Origin: Diadema setosum | Lineage: Eukaryota; Echinodermata; Echinoidea; Diadematoida; Diadematidae | NCBI RefSeq assembly: GCF_964275005.1 | Contig: NC_092685.1 | Location: 26,707,649 to 26,771,648, forward strand | Length of the DNA: 64,000 bases | Reading direction: 5' to 3' | Shown: piece by piece, positions 47,101-57,841 of the stretch | How the letters are laid out: every line of letters starts with the position of its first letter | Numbering within the stretch: the first letter of the stretch is position 1 | Notes under the pieces: generated by a model | Database searches by the model: none | Told to the model about the DNA's origin: nothing | Seen by the model: the letters and a program-made list of their open reading frames with translations, nothing else | Translations under genes and position numbers: made by a program

Positions 47101-48008
47101 ATACACGTTACACATACACACACTTACACACACACCATGCAGATTCCCTGTCTTTTTTTTTTCTTTCTTCATATCATCTAACTCTTCCCAGTGACAAGTT
47201 AAAATCTAGTTGCATATGGTTTGTGGCTCGTGGGCCTGCTTATGTACTTGGTGTCTGTGTGACGCGTGGGCTGTATGTGTCGTGGGTGCATAACTCACGA
47301 ACCTTTTTTCAATGTCCAGCTCGTGGGATGACCCTATTAAAATCAATGTGACATTTACTTAGCCCGTCCAATTATATTTGTCTTCAATGTCTTCAATTTG
47401 CCTTCAGTGTTTGATTGGTTTTATAAGTTTACTCGTAATGAGAGGAGACTCTTGAATAAGGAAAATTCCGGAACAGATAAACGTTAGTCTGGAAATTAAG
47501 GAAAGATACAATTTCACAAGCATGGACAAGCGAAAATTTGATCATAATCGAATACAAATCATGGAAGTTATGAAATTGTGATTTTCACAGAGCAGTTCTT
47601 GACTCAGAGAGAGATGAATAATTGTAAAATGAGTGAGTTCATGCATGATGCATGTCATCGCCTCTATACAGTAATTTGCAATATAACTGAAAATCCACTT
47701 TCATTTGTTCAAACGATACTATGCCATCAGGAGTCTCAAATCCTTTCGCTTCGGACTGATTTATTGAATAACTTCAAAGTATAGTTAAACCTACATGTCA
47801 TGAAGCCCAGAGAAGTTGCCAGGGATAGAATGAATCCGATGGTCCCGTACTTTGTCCCGAGGAGAGCGGCGAGGTGAGGGACCAAAACGCCGTAAGCTTT
47901 CTGCATGCCGAGGTTCAGAAAATCCCCTCCTCCTTTTCCCGCCAGGACCAAGTACCTCCACTTGTCTTGAGACACTCCACGACGTGATCTTACGGACGTT
48001 GCCATCAT
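44132..48008 (-). CDS. SLC16/monocarboxylate-transporter-like MFS protein, four exons, 440 aa
   Basis: Exons in gene order are 48008-47795, 46300-46160, 45233-44382 and 44247-44132, 1323 bp in frame, every junction phase 1. The protein opens with a short cytosolic DKWRYLVLAGK stretch, has six hydrophobic segments, a polar central loop (about residues 175-230, with PPDMESHRRP and an Asn/Ser-rich part), then six more, and ends in KRFR. An ARRVNRR loop after TM2 matches the basic TM2-TM3 loop of the MFS. The fold and gene layout fit animal SLC16-type carriers of monocarboxylates or similar small organic acids. The usual TM1 DGGWGW-type motif of classical MCTs is not recognisable, so substrate is open. 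The start could be either of two adjacent ATGs (48,008 or 48,005). Intron 1 contains a minisatellite-rich repeat. Confidence 0.85.
45868..45990. repeat. Partial copy of the AGTGGCGGATCCAG element
   Basis: Starts AGTGGCGGATTCAGAG and shares ATGAAACCCGGAAGTAGCACC and an AGAAATATT word with the full copy at 49,773-49,938. The right end is missing. It lies in intron 2 of the transporter gene. Confidence 0.65.
46376..47335. repeat. Element with inverted CACGAGTCATATAGCC minisatellites at its ends
   Basis: At the left, four near-identical 16-bp units (CCACGAGTCATATAGC) at about 46,390-46,445 decay into degenerate GAGCTAGAC units to about 46,610. At the right, about 47,225-47,335 carries inverted GTGGGCTGTATG and CTCGTGGG words. 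The middle (about 46,650-47,200) is unique AT-rich sequence. This layout suggests a non-autonomous element with subterminal repeats inside transporter intron 1. Confidence 0.5.
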
Positions 48009-48341
48009 TTCATTCGGTTAGACAAACTTAATATAGGAACAAGAGAACGGGACATGGAGAAGAAAAGAGAAAAAATGAGATAATGTATATATGCATAAAA
48101 GCGACCGAGTGTCAAACTCAGAAATAGGACAATGTACTACTTCTACTCTCACATGACACATACAGGAAGAAAAAAAAAACATAAGAAAGAAAGAGAGAGA
48201 GGGAGGGAGGTGATAACAATGGTAATCTAAACCAGAGTAACATAAGAACAAAAGTATTGTGCGCTTATATCATGTCCGCTCCGGAATTTGTCCCATTTTT
48301 AGAACATGGATGCTTGTTTAGAGGAAACCAAAACCCATAAA

Positions 48342-48430
48342 GGCCCGAATTCTCAAAGCTGGAATAACTATTCCGCGGAATAGTTATTCCGGGGAATAAG
48401 TTCTTGATTCCACCTTTGAGAATTCGGGCC
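48342..48430. repeat. 89-bp hairpin with a 30-bp perfect palindrome
   Basis: Outer arms GGCCCGAATTCTCAAAG and CTTTGAGAATTCGGGCC, nearly perfect. The inner 48,361-48,390 is an exact 30-bp palindrome built on GGAATAACTATTCC|GCGGAA. It is probably a very small MITE. Confidence 0.75.
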
Positions 48431-48436
48431 AGATAA

Positions 48437-49085
48437 AGAGAAACATGGATTGAGTGAAAGCAGCAACATAGTAGAACACATCATAAAAAGTTTGAGGAAA
48501 ATCGGACAATCGATGCAAAAGTTATGAATTTCTAAAGTTTTGGTGTTGGAACCACTGGATAAGGAGACTACAAAGGTTCATGACATCATGTGTGGACAAT
48601 AAAATAAAGAAAATATAAAGAAAAGTCATCATACTTTCATTTTTTAGCGTAATGAAAGAGCACTTGACTAACCGCTTTCAAAAGCAGGGGAATATACTAC
48701 CCTCTACACATATATGTCAGTTTCAAGTTGATGGAATGTGTAATTTTCGCGAAAAATGAATTTTTGTGGAATTCTCTTTACATTTTCTTTATATTGTTGT
48801 CCACACATGTCATGAACTCTAGTAGTCTCTTTATCCAGTCTTTACAACACCAAAACTTTAAAAATTCATAACTTTTGCATCAATTGTCCGATTTTTTTTT
48901 TTCAAACATTGTATGATGTGTTCTACTAATAGTGCCCGCACAAAGGCCGCTATCGGCAAATTTGGTACATACTTCGCGCGATAGCGGCCTTTGTGCGGGC
49001 ACCCGACGTTAAATCAGGGAGGTGGAAGTGGTCTTTCTTCCACCTCCCTGGTTAAATGTTGCTGCTTTCACCCAATCCACGTTGC
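48437..49085. mobile_element. Palindromic MITE with two smaller hairpins nested in its right arm
   Basis: The left arm (ACATGGATTGAGTGAAAGCA at about 48,442) and right arm (TGCTTTCACCCAATCCACGT at about 49,064) are inverted copies, as are AAGTTATGAATTT/AAATTCATAACTTTT and GACTACAAAGG-side blocks. The right arm is longer because hairpins at 48,932-49,002 and 49,015-49,050 interrupt the homology. Confidence 0.75.
48932..49002. repeat. 71-bp hairpin with 24-bp perfect arms
   Basis: Arm GTGCCCGCACAAAGGCCGCT plus ATCG on the left is exactly complementary to the right end (CGATAGCGGCC...GCGGGCAC), with a loop of 23 bases. It is nested in the larger MITE. Confidence 0.85.
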
Positions 49086-49772
49086 TCTTTGGGATTTGAC
49101 TTCCTTCAAATTCCCCTCCCCCCATATTGTTCATAACGTAACGCTCTACAGAGCATTATTATCATATGGCTTGAAGAGAAAAACTAGTGTTCAAACGCAA
49201 CTCTATAATACAATGTACCCCCTCCCATAATCACTACCAGGACAACCACCACTGACATCGGGGTCAAAGTGAAACAAATTTGAAGTGAAATAAAAAAAAA
49301 ATTCTTGCATGGCTACGGAACTGTTGGTTTTCACTCAGAGATATACACAAGACGTAAGTGCATAAGAAAATGTGTACAATAATGCCGTAATAACACGATT
49401 CCCTTTATAATCGGGCAACGAAGAAATTGCTAAATATTAGCCAAAAAAAAAAAAAAGCTTCGTCGGAAGTCCTACTATCTCAGAGGTTGCTCGATCGTGG
49501 TTGCTATGCGAGTCTTCATAATGCTTGGACACGATTCGATCATTTAGCATTGGGCAGCGTTCTATAATTTATATCCACCAAATATCCACTTATACTGGCA
49601 GGGAGGGCGCGTTCTGTAATAATAGGGAGTTTTCGTAAGCACGACGCGGCCGGAATTTGAGCGTGCCGTGTGCAAAATTTGCTTCTGCGCATGATCAAAT
49701 CCGAGAAACGTCCCGTCCTGGGGAAAACGAGTGCGGTATTCAGCCAAAATAGCGTTCGGCGTTGGGCAGGAG

Positions 49773-49938
49773 CAGTGGCGGATCCAGAGGGGAGCGCAAC
49801 CGGCGCATGCCCCCCCCCCCCTTTATTTTTCGTTAAAAACAAAAGAAAAAGAAAAAAAGAAATGAAACCCGGAAGTGGCACCAGAAATATTAGTCACGCC
49901 CCCCCCCCCCCCTTGCAGAATTCCTGGATCCGCCCCTG
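49773..49938. mobile_element. 166-bp MITE with CAGTGGCGGATCCAG termini
   Basis: Left terminus CAGTGGCGGATCCAG; right terminus CTGGATCCGCCCCTG. AGGAG stands at both edges (49,768-49,772 and 49,939-49,943) as a probable target duplication. Internal C runs. A GCCA tandem run follows at about 49,946-49,972. Confidence 0.75.
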
Positions 49939-51189
49939 AGGAGTGAGCCAGCCAGCCAGCCAGCCAGTCAGCGATCTTGTCCCCACGCCTCCGTCCTGTA
50001 CAGCAAACGCACCCCGGGAGTTCGAGTACGGGGACTGTCTGGTTACCGCGTATTCTCGGTCTTCCCGTCGTGTAACGAAAACTCCCAGTAATGGTGGAAG
50101 GGCGCTTCAGGAATGAAAGTCCGTACGGTATACAGAATTGTTGACATTGGAATTTGGAAACACCTTGTGAGGGGAGCTACCGGGCACATAACTTTTCATA
50201 AACTCTCTATTTCTGATACAGGAATGCGACAGATATAGGCATCTGTTGTGAGTCAAAATAACAGTAGGCTCGAAGGGGTGGGACATAGTACTCCATCAAT
50301 TGATTTTTTTTTTTTAATTGCTTCACCTGAATGACTCCTCTTTCAACAATATTCTTAGAAGTTCTTCGGTGATCCGATCATGAACTCTGTGCGTATGGCT
50401 CTCTTGCATTCACTACCTTTGACTGTATTCTTTACTTTGACGGAGATCCCTGGGGCCAGCTCACTGATAATGATTTCTAATTTTTTTCACCTGTTTTTCG
50501 TCTTTACATGCTATTTTCAACAGCTTTCTCACGTTCACTTTGAACATTATTTTCCACTTCCCAAATTGCTCTGTGTAACTGCTTGCACTATAATTCAACT
50601 GGGCTGATTTGACGGTCATTTTCCCCTTCCAATTCAGATATGGCCATCGCCATACTTGACCTTTGATTCTGACTCGTTTTATCGCAGACATCGTTGATGT
50701 ATCTCTCATAAACGGACATTGTCTTTTCTAATTCTTTTTTCTTCCTTCCTGTCAACAGTACATAATATTAGATCTATATACATGTAGGTCTAACCTTTTT
50801 CTTTCTTCTTTCTACTCTCAAACCAGTCTGCATCTTCGCTCTCTTCTATATTCATTTTCCTTTTCAAACATATACTTATAAGAGGTTGTACTTGTAGGTG
50901 AGTTTGAATTTGTACGCACATCCATGCTTGGCAGCCTGATTCGTCTGTAAACATACTCAAGAATTCGTATATGGTTCATCTTTTGATAGTCTAATGATAT
51001 AGCTTACACTGTTAGCAATGGTATTAATAAAATTGTGCTGAAAGTTGCAGCAGGCTTACCTTCCAGAAATTCCAGTAAGTGACCAAACCATAACTGCCAG
51101 TCCGTCCATGACTACATCTTTCCACACTAGTGTATCAACAGAATCAACAGAAATATCCACTCTATTTGTGAAGTTCGCTCCGATGTCAC

Positions 51190-51211
51190 TCATTCATTCA
51201 TTCATTCATTC
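51190..51211. repeat. CATT microsatellite
   Basis: Five tandem CATT units, no other feature nearby. Confidence 0.8.
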
Positions 51212-54200
51212 GAGTAGAGCATGGCACAATAATGTGCCTGGTTGATACCGTTTGCTGAAAGCTACAGTCACCTTAATTTGGCGAACCACTAGGGGTCGGC
51301 ATCATGCGCCCGTTTTCTTGTGTGGGGTGGTAGGTGAGAGGGAACGCTTCACCGGGTTCGCAACCTGCTTTTTGCAATGTCAATTGGTTATCATCATGGT
51401 CATGGGCCCCCGAGTTCATGGTTAGGTTTGGTGGCGCAAACCGGGACGCAATATACCGCGCAAATCACAAGGCTCTAGTCGGCCGGGCATCGTAGGAGGG
51501 TCGCGATGGTCCCGAAGCTGATTGTGAGTTTCCCACCAAATCTTTAAATAATGGCTTGTGTAAGTTTGAACTCAGAGCTGGAGCGGCCCTAGGTCAAGTG
51601 GTCACATATCCTCCTACTCCAAAGTGTACAGGAGAAGAGTATACGAGAAAAGGTGTATTCACATCGGCAAGACTTCCTTAATCCTTCAACACTTAACTCG
51701 CATAATATCCCCCACCACAAATGTGTGAGTGGGTGCATCCGTGCGTATAAGCTAAAGAGTTTACTGAGGCTTTCATGCCATGCTATCCTTTCATTATATC
51801 TTTGTCTATTTTGTACCATCAAAGGTCCTGTTTACCTTTGGAAACAGTGATTTTATAAAATGTGTAAGATATCACTTTTGATGCATATGTGTAGGTCAGT
51901 TGTATCACAACACATCCTAATGTTATATATATATATATTTTTTTTTTCAATAAAGCCTAAAACATAAGGAGATATCACTATTTTTCTCATTAAACCATAA
52001 CTGTGGTATGGTTTAGTCTGGAAACATTTCTATTATAACTACTGGTCACATCTTGTATATTTAACGATACTTAAAATCTATTATACTGGTTCAAACTTTT
52101 ACATTTATCTCTAATTCACAGTTTAGAACTATTTTGAGGCACTAATGCTGGGTTTTTGTTTTATCTGCAAATGGTAAATTATGCCTTTAAGCAGGCTTGC
52201 ATGTCATGCTGTTATTTCATTTGTATAGTCCCATCTTGTACTATTAACCTGTTCCACACGGGAACCTGATGGCCTGCGTACTAAGTCTATGGGGATTTCA
52301 GAATTCAGTATGGAACGGGTTAAGAAGATATTTATTATTTTTTCAGTTTGATTACGTTGATTACGTTGAATGTTAGTCTTCGTTTCATTGTGAAAACGAT
52401 GGTGACATTAAAAGGAATTCCCATTAAAAAAAAATAAATAAAGAGCTAGTGGTGTTGCAACATTAGGGCAGGGGACACACGGAAGCCTTTTCTTCACCAT
52501 CCAGCAACCCTCGCTGAGATTTTTGTTTATATCAGCGTGCATATTGCCTTGCATATATGCTCGTTCTCCTCGCTTTCAATAAAGATTTGTTCAAGATTTT
52601 TATCTTTAGTTATTGTTAACAGCAAAAACTTTGTAAGCAAAATAAACCTTATGTCATGAAGTGTATATTCATTCACATGCAGAGTTTCCGTGCAATCAGG
52701 AAAGTACTGAGCAATGTTTGTTTTTCAAAGTTCATGCAGAGTAGACCATGTAACGCTCTAAAATCGACACAGAGGAACAATTTTACATGTTGACCAATAA
52801 ACGCAATGCACTTCCAATAACCGTGAAAGACATAAACCTCTCGGAAGGTTATTATTGAACTTCATTCCGTTCAAAAACAACAATAAATAAATAAATAAAT
52901 AATTCACCGAGACATTCAGTGTATAGTACTGAGTCTATGAGTTTGCTAAGTCTGCACCGTGCGTTTGCTCAAGTCATCAAAACATGCTAAGGTCATTTTT
53001 TATTGTGCTTTTTTATCGTGGTTTTATGAAAAAAGAAATAATGTGTCAACAATACCTCCTCCATGATAATAATTCAATGTCAGTCAAACGTCCTTGTCAC
53101 TTCATTCTTATCTCTTGCTTGAAAGCTTTTGTGGAAGCGTCCACTAGCGTCTGATGTATACAGTCATCCAGTGATATTATGTTCGGTCAAGGGCACAACA
53201 CTCGGAGTCGGACCATCTCTTTGATATGTCAGTAAAATGGGTAATGATCATCACACTCCATCTGAACTTGGCCTACTCATCCGCTCAAACTATCTCACGA
53301 TGAAATCATGGACCCTACCATGATGAAATCAACCACTTGAATTTACCTGTAGGGCCTATCACTGTACGCGGTGATTACGGCAAGACTGGCAAATCCATTT
53401 CCTCTGCAATAGACAACATGTTTCGGACAGACTACTGAGCCCTAGATAGCGCATTGATACAGACAAGAACATTATTCTACGTTCATGAGCAGGTATAGGC
53501 ATACCAACTTGCGGTCAAGACCCTGCTATTGACACCATCCACCTCCGGCGTTTTCTGTTGGACTTTGTAACCTCGTACACTTTTCCCAACCTCACATACT
53601 TGAGTAACTTTTAATCCTGCAGAGAAGTGCACGGCATCCACAATGGCACAATGACGTATACTACATGAAGATGCAACGAAGCATGCATTACTGTGCAGTG
53701 CGTTGTGTTCTTGTTGAAAGCTTTGAATCTTGAGATGAGGACCCGTCCTCCCAATTAGCCTATAGATGATAGGCTATACCCAACGTATAGCTATGGAAAA
53801 CAACAAATAAACACTCGAAGACTCTCCCCTTCCCAACACGTAGGCCTACATAATTATACCGATTTAATGAAATCAGACACAATCCTTGAAACGTGTGAAT
53901 CAAAGCCATAATTATTCAAGTTGACTTTTATGAATAGGCCTGAAGTAAAATCAGACACAGCAGAAGTGTGAATGTTTTATCAACATCTTGTGTGAAATAT
54001 ATGATATTAATGAAAATTCCGAGATTCATATTTTTTCCCCCAATATAATTGGCTGGTTGTAACGACGCAAGATAGGTCTATATACGTAAAAACACTATTG
54101 CCGGTTCTGACGTCATATTTTGATCCAAGTCACTCTCCCTTTGGTGTGGTGCCCCTAAAGAATGATGGGAAAAAATTTGATGTTAGAGGTATTTTTATAA

Positions 54201-54914
54201 CTTATACACACATTCATGATCTAGTATACAACTACATACATAATTACCATTTTATATTCACCTCTAGGTCTACATTTAATTCACATCTTTATGGTCTACA
54301 TTAATTTCATGCATGCAAAAATACGTAATACATACATTATACAGATATATACATGCATAGATACAACATGTATCGCGCGTATAGGCTACATAAACAGTCA
54401 TTACCGATCCATTTTATGTGACATAGAACTGTTTCGGGAAAATTTGTGAAACTCTTCAGTTCCATAACTTTCTTTATATTCGTATCTAAATTAAAGGAAA
54501 CTTCCATGGTTTTTGTTTTGCTTTGTATTATTCTAATCAAAGTAAACTTTGGAGGTTTCTTTCTGCAAACGAGATTGCATATGCAGTGAATGCAGAACAA
54601 TGAAATATAGGCACTACATTAAAAGTGTAAGGGTGTAAGAAAATTCAATAATCCGTGGGGAATTACATCCGCATGTTTGCAAAACTATATAGGTATCATA
54701 TAAGGCGATTTTTCTTTTTCTGAAGGCAAAATACTTGATACTTGAAATGGTCTGCCCCACATTCAAGACTTAGTGGATCCCTATCATGGAAGACGAGCTA
54801 GTGCAACTGAATATGGGGCTATTCAGCCAACTTTCTCAAATGAAAATGAATAACAAAAAATTTAATAAACTATTCCAAAGTAAACGTCAGAGGGAGTAGT
54901 ACCTGTACCCTCTG

Positions 54915-55055
54915 GCAGCGTTTCATGAAACTTGTCAGTGACTCGTCAAACGACTCATTAGTTTTAAGCTGTACTGAAATCCTTGCTTCTGATTGGCTGA
55001 GAGCAAATTATTAATCACTGAATATTATAGACGAAACACTTTATGAAACGCCCCC
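54915..55055. mobile_element. Small MITE, CGTTTCATGAAA termini
   Basis: GGCAGCGTTTCATGAAAC at the left is answered by TTATGAAACGCCCCC at the right. The interior includes CTGATTGGCTGAGAGC. About 140 bp, non-coding, ending about 25 bp before the next element. Confidence 0.5.
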
Positions 55056-55079
55056 AGGACTATAATTCATCCTATTTAA

Positions 55080-55837
55080 CCCTAACCAGGCCGGGCTTTT
55101 TTGGGTGTTCTGTGGCCGGGGAGGGGTTGATTCACCCCCCCCCCCCCCGAGATCTCGGCCGTCGATCGCGCAATCGCCATGAAATTTGGCACGTGCATTA
55201 CCTGTGGCGTAATCTACCAAGCTATACATAAAGAAATGGAAATTTTCGTCATTATAATTAATTATGCTAATATATGCATAAAATCATACATTTTGCTCTA
55301 AATCAGAAATTAAAGCTCCTAAAAATCCTAATTTTTGGTGAAAACATTCTTTGTAGCATTCCTAACAATGTACTTGAGAAAAAAAATTTGGTATCAAAAT
55401 CAATTTCTTATGTATTTTCTTGTTTTATGAATTTCTTATGCATTTCCTTGTTTTTTCGACCTTTTGTTTTATCATTTTTTCCGCAAAATTTATGACAGAA
55501 CCTATTTCGAGCATAATTATGCTAAAATTAATTAGTTTCAGGTTAAAAAAGTGAAAATAATCATATCTTTATGAATAAGAAGAGAAAACTCCATTTGCAT
55601 AGACTTAATACACAAAATCACGTTTTTGAGCCATTTTCGGTCTGACAGGCATTTATAAAACGTTATGCAGCGTCGTAACGGTATGCGCGATTTTCGCGAA
55701 AATGGTGTCAAAAGATGCGCGAGACTTGAAAGTAAAAAGTCAGCGAACGGCGCGGTCAAAAAATTTCGCGCGGCGGAGTAGTCGCGAAAAATGTCGAGGA
55801 GGGTTGATTCAACCCCCCCCCCCCGGCCTTTTTAGGG
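55080..55837. mobile_element. piggyBac-like non-autonomous element, 758 bp, TTAA-flanked
   Basis: TTAA at both edges (55,076-55,079 and 55,838-55,841). The inverted termini are CCCTAACCAGGCCGGG and, from the other end, CCCTAAAAAGGCCGGG. Subterminal GGGTTGATTCA plus a C run occurs at both ends. TTAA targets with CCC-starting termini are the hallmark of piggyBac transposons. The interior has no transposase frame. Confidence 0.75.
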
Positions 55838-57808
55838 TTAAGGGAGATTTACTGCGATGCCAAAAAGAGAGGAAATTCTAAGTTTGCGGTATGTATACTA
55901 CATCTGTTCTAGAGTGTTGTCGGAGTTGGACGTACTTGGCGTTCATCAGTACAGAGCCCAATGTTCTCCATTGGTAAATGTCTTGCGCCGCCCTCTTCAG
56001 ATGGAAACTGGCAACACTAACTTGGTTGTAGTACTGATTTTAATGTTCCTTATAGAGACCGGTCATGGGTTGTAGCAAGGAGTTTCAAGAACTGGAATCG
56101 AGTCCCAATTAAAAAAAGAAAAAGAAAAAGAAAAAAGCTTTCAGTTTGCTATGAATGCACAGAACAATTCCACTGGTGCATGTGTCCCTTTGGTGTTGGA
56201 GTTTGATGCCGCCGTCTTTCCAGGCAATCTGAAGATTCATCTCGAACTCTAATAGAATCCGGTGTATTTTGCTTGTTCATTCATGAAGCAAAATTAAATT
56301 TCCCGAGACAATTTTAGATGATATGAAACAGAGGTCGATGCCGTCCGGAAAATCTGTGCAAAAGTTTAAATCAGAGCTGTATATGTTGCGAAAGTGTTTG
56401 AAACTGTACCCTCCTGGGATAGAGCTCCTGGAAAGCCGATTTTATGACTTTTCCGCTTAATTCCGACAATTACTACTGATACGGTAATCAATCTTCGAGT
56501 ATTATAGTTCTTGATAAATCAGTGTGTCAGATTAGTGAGTTGTCGAGTAACTGTAATTTTTATTTCATCAATATTAAGCTGTAAACATTATATTTCGGGC
56601 ATCATAGTACCTTTACGATTGTGCGCATCGTATAGGGAAAAGTAGGCCTAGTTATCATCACAAATACCTTCCTTAGAGAGTGGCTGGTTATTATGCAATG
56701 ATACATGAATCAATCGTCTTCTTATCTGCGAGGAGCAGACCCAGTTTGGCACTTACTATAGTACTTCAAATAGTTTGAGTAGCGCGGCATCGAACATGGG
56801 TGCAAATGGAATAAGTCAGTTGTGACTCCAGTCTCCTCGGTCATACTACTATACGTACAAATGTATTTGTTGTGTTCTCCATGCAATACAATAGATGACT
56901 TTACCATGCTGCTAGATGATAGACCGTATTATAATAGAGAGAATTTAACAACTCCTTTACTCTTCCTGTGCCACCGACTTTTAGACGGTACGAACAATAC
57001 TATTGAGCGTTCTGTGGCAATATTGACACTCCAGTACACAAGGGGCTTAATTTGACAATACACATTCCCTCAAGTTCTTACTGAGCCGGGTTACTGAGAT
57101 AAGCCAAAGCAATTTTCATAAACACGCTGCCATGCCAGGTAAACGGTTTACATTATTGTAAGCGGCTTACATGGAGCCGCTATAATACGGTTATGAGGTC
57201 AAACACACGCCATTTCGATGCCACAGAAAATGATAACTCAGATTTTTTTTAAAACTTCATAATCATGTAGAGAGGAAGGCACACAGGACTAACTTATTTT
57301 TCTTAAAGAATAACTGATCCATCAATTTTGAACAGATTGAACGGTTTTCTTCAACTTTTTCTGCGTGTGGATACGTGTCGGGAATGAAGGATTTACTGAA
57401 CAAGGGTTTTCGGGAAAGAGATGTGTGGCAGGTATGGACTTTTTTCTTTTTCTTTTTTTCTAAAATCGGAGCAACGCTCCCAGTGGTATAAGGCCTATTA
57501 AATCCGAAACAAACAAACAAACAAACATGACGTCTTTAACGTACGTACTACAAAAAAAAAAATAAAAAAAAATTCAATGATAGCTTTTCCCCCGACTTTG
57601 AGCAAGAGTGATGACAAGCGAGTTGAGAGTACACATACAAGTAACGGTCATGAGCAGATGATGGCAATATTTTGAAGATCGAGCTAAAGCTGTATCATCT
57701 AAACTGTTCAGTGACTGGTCAAGTAACAGAGAAAACACGTGCATGGTTTATTTCCTTTTTCTTTGTCAATCCACCTTTCTTTCAATCCATAATTATATCG
57801 TATGGCCT

Positions 57809-57841
57809 AATCTGGCGAGAGTTGTGCACTCTCGCCAGATT
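57809..57841. repeat. Perfect 14-bp hairpin
   Basis: AATCTGGCGAGAGT and ACTCTCGCCAGATT flank the 5-base loop TGTGC. The structure is stable on paper, but no T-run or gene context gives it a function. Confidence 0.8.

Noticed and set aside
49540-49939. Pro-rich frames across the C runs
   Set aside because: They fall on the CAGTGGCGGATCCAG MITE and its homopolymers.
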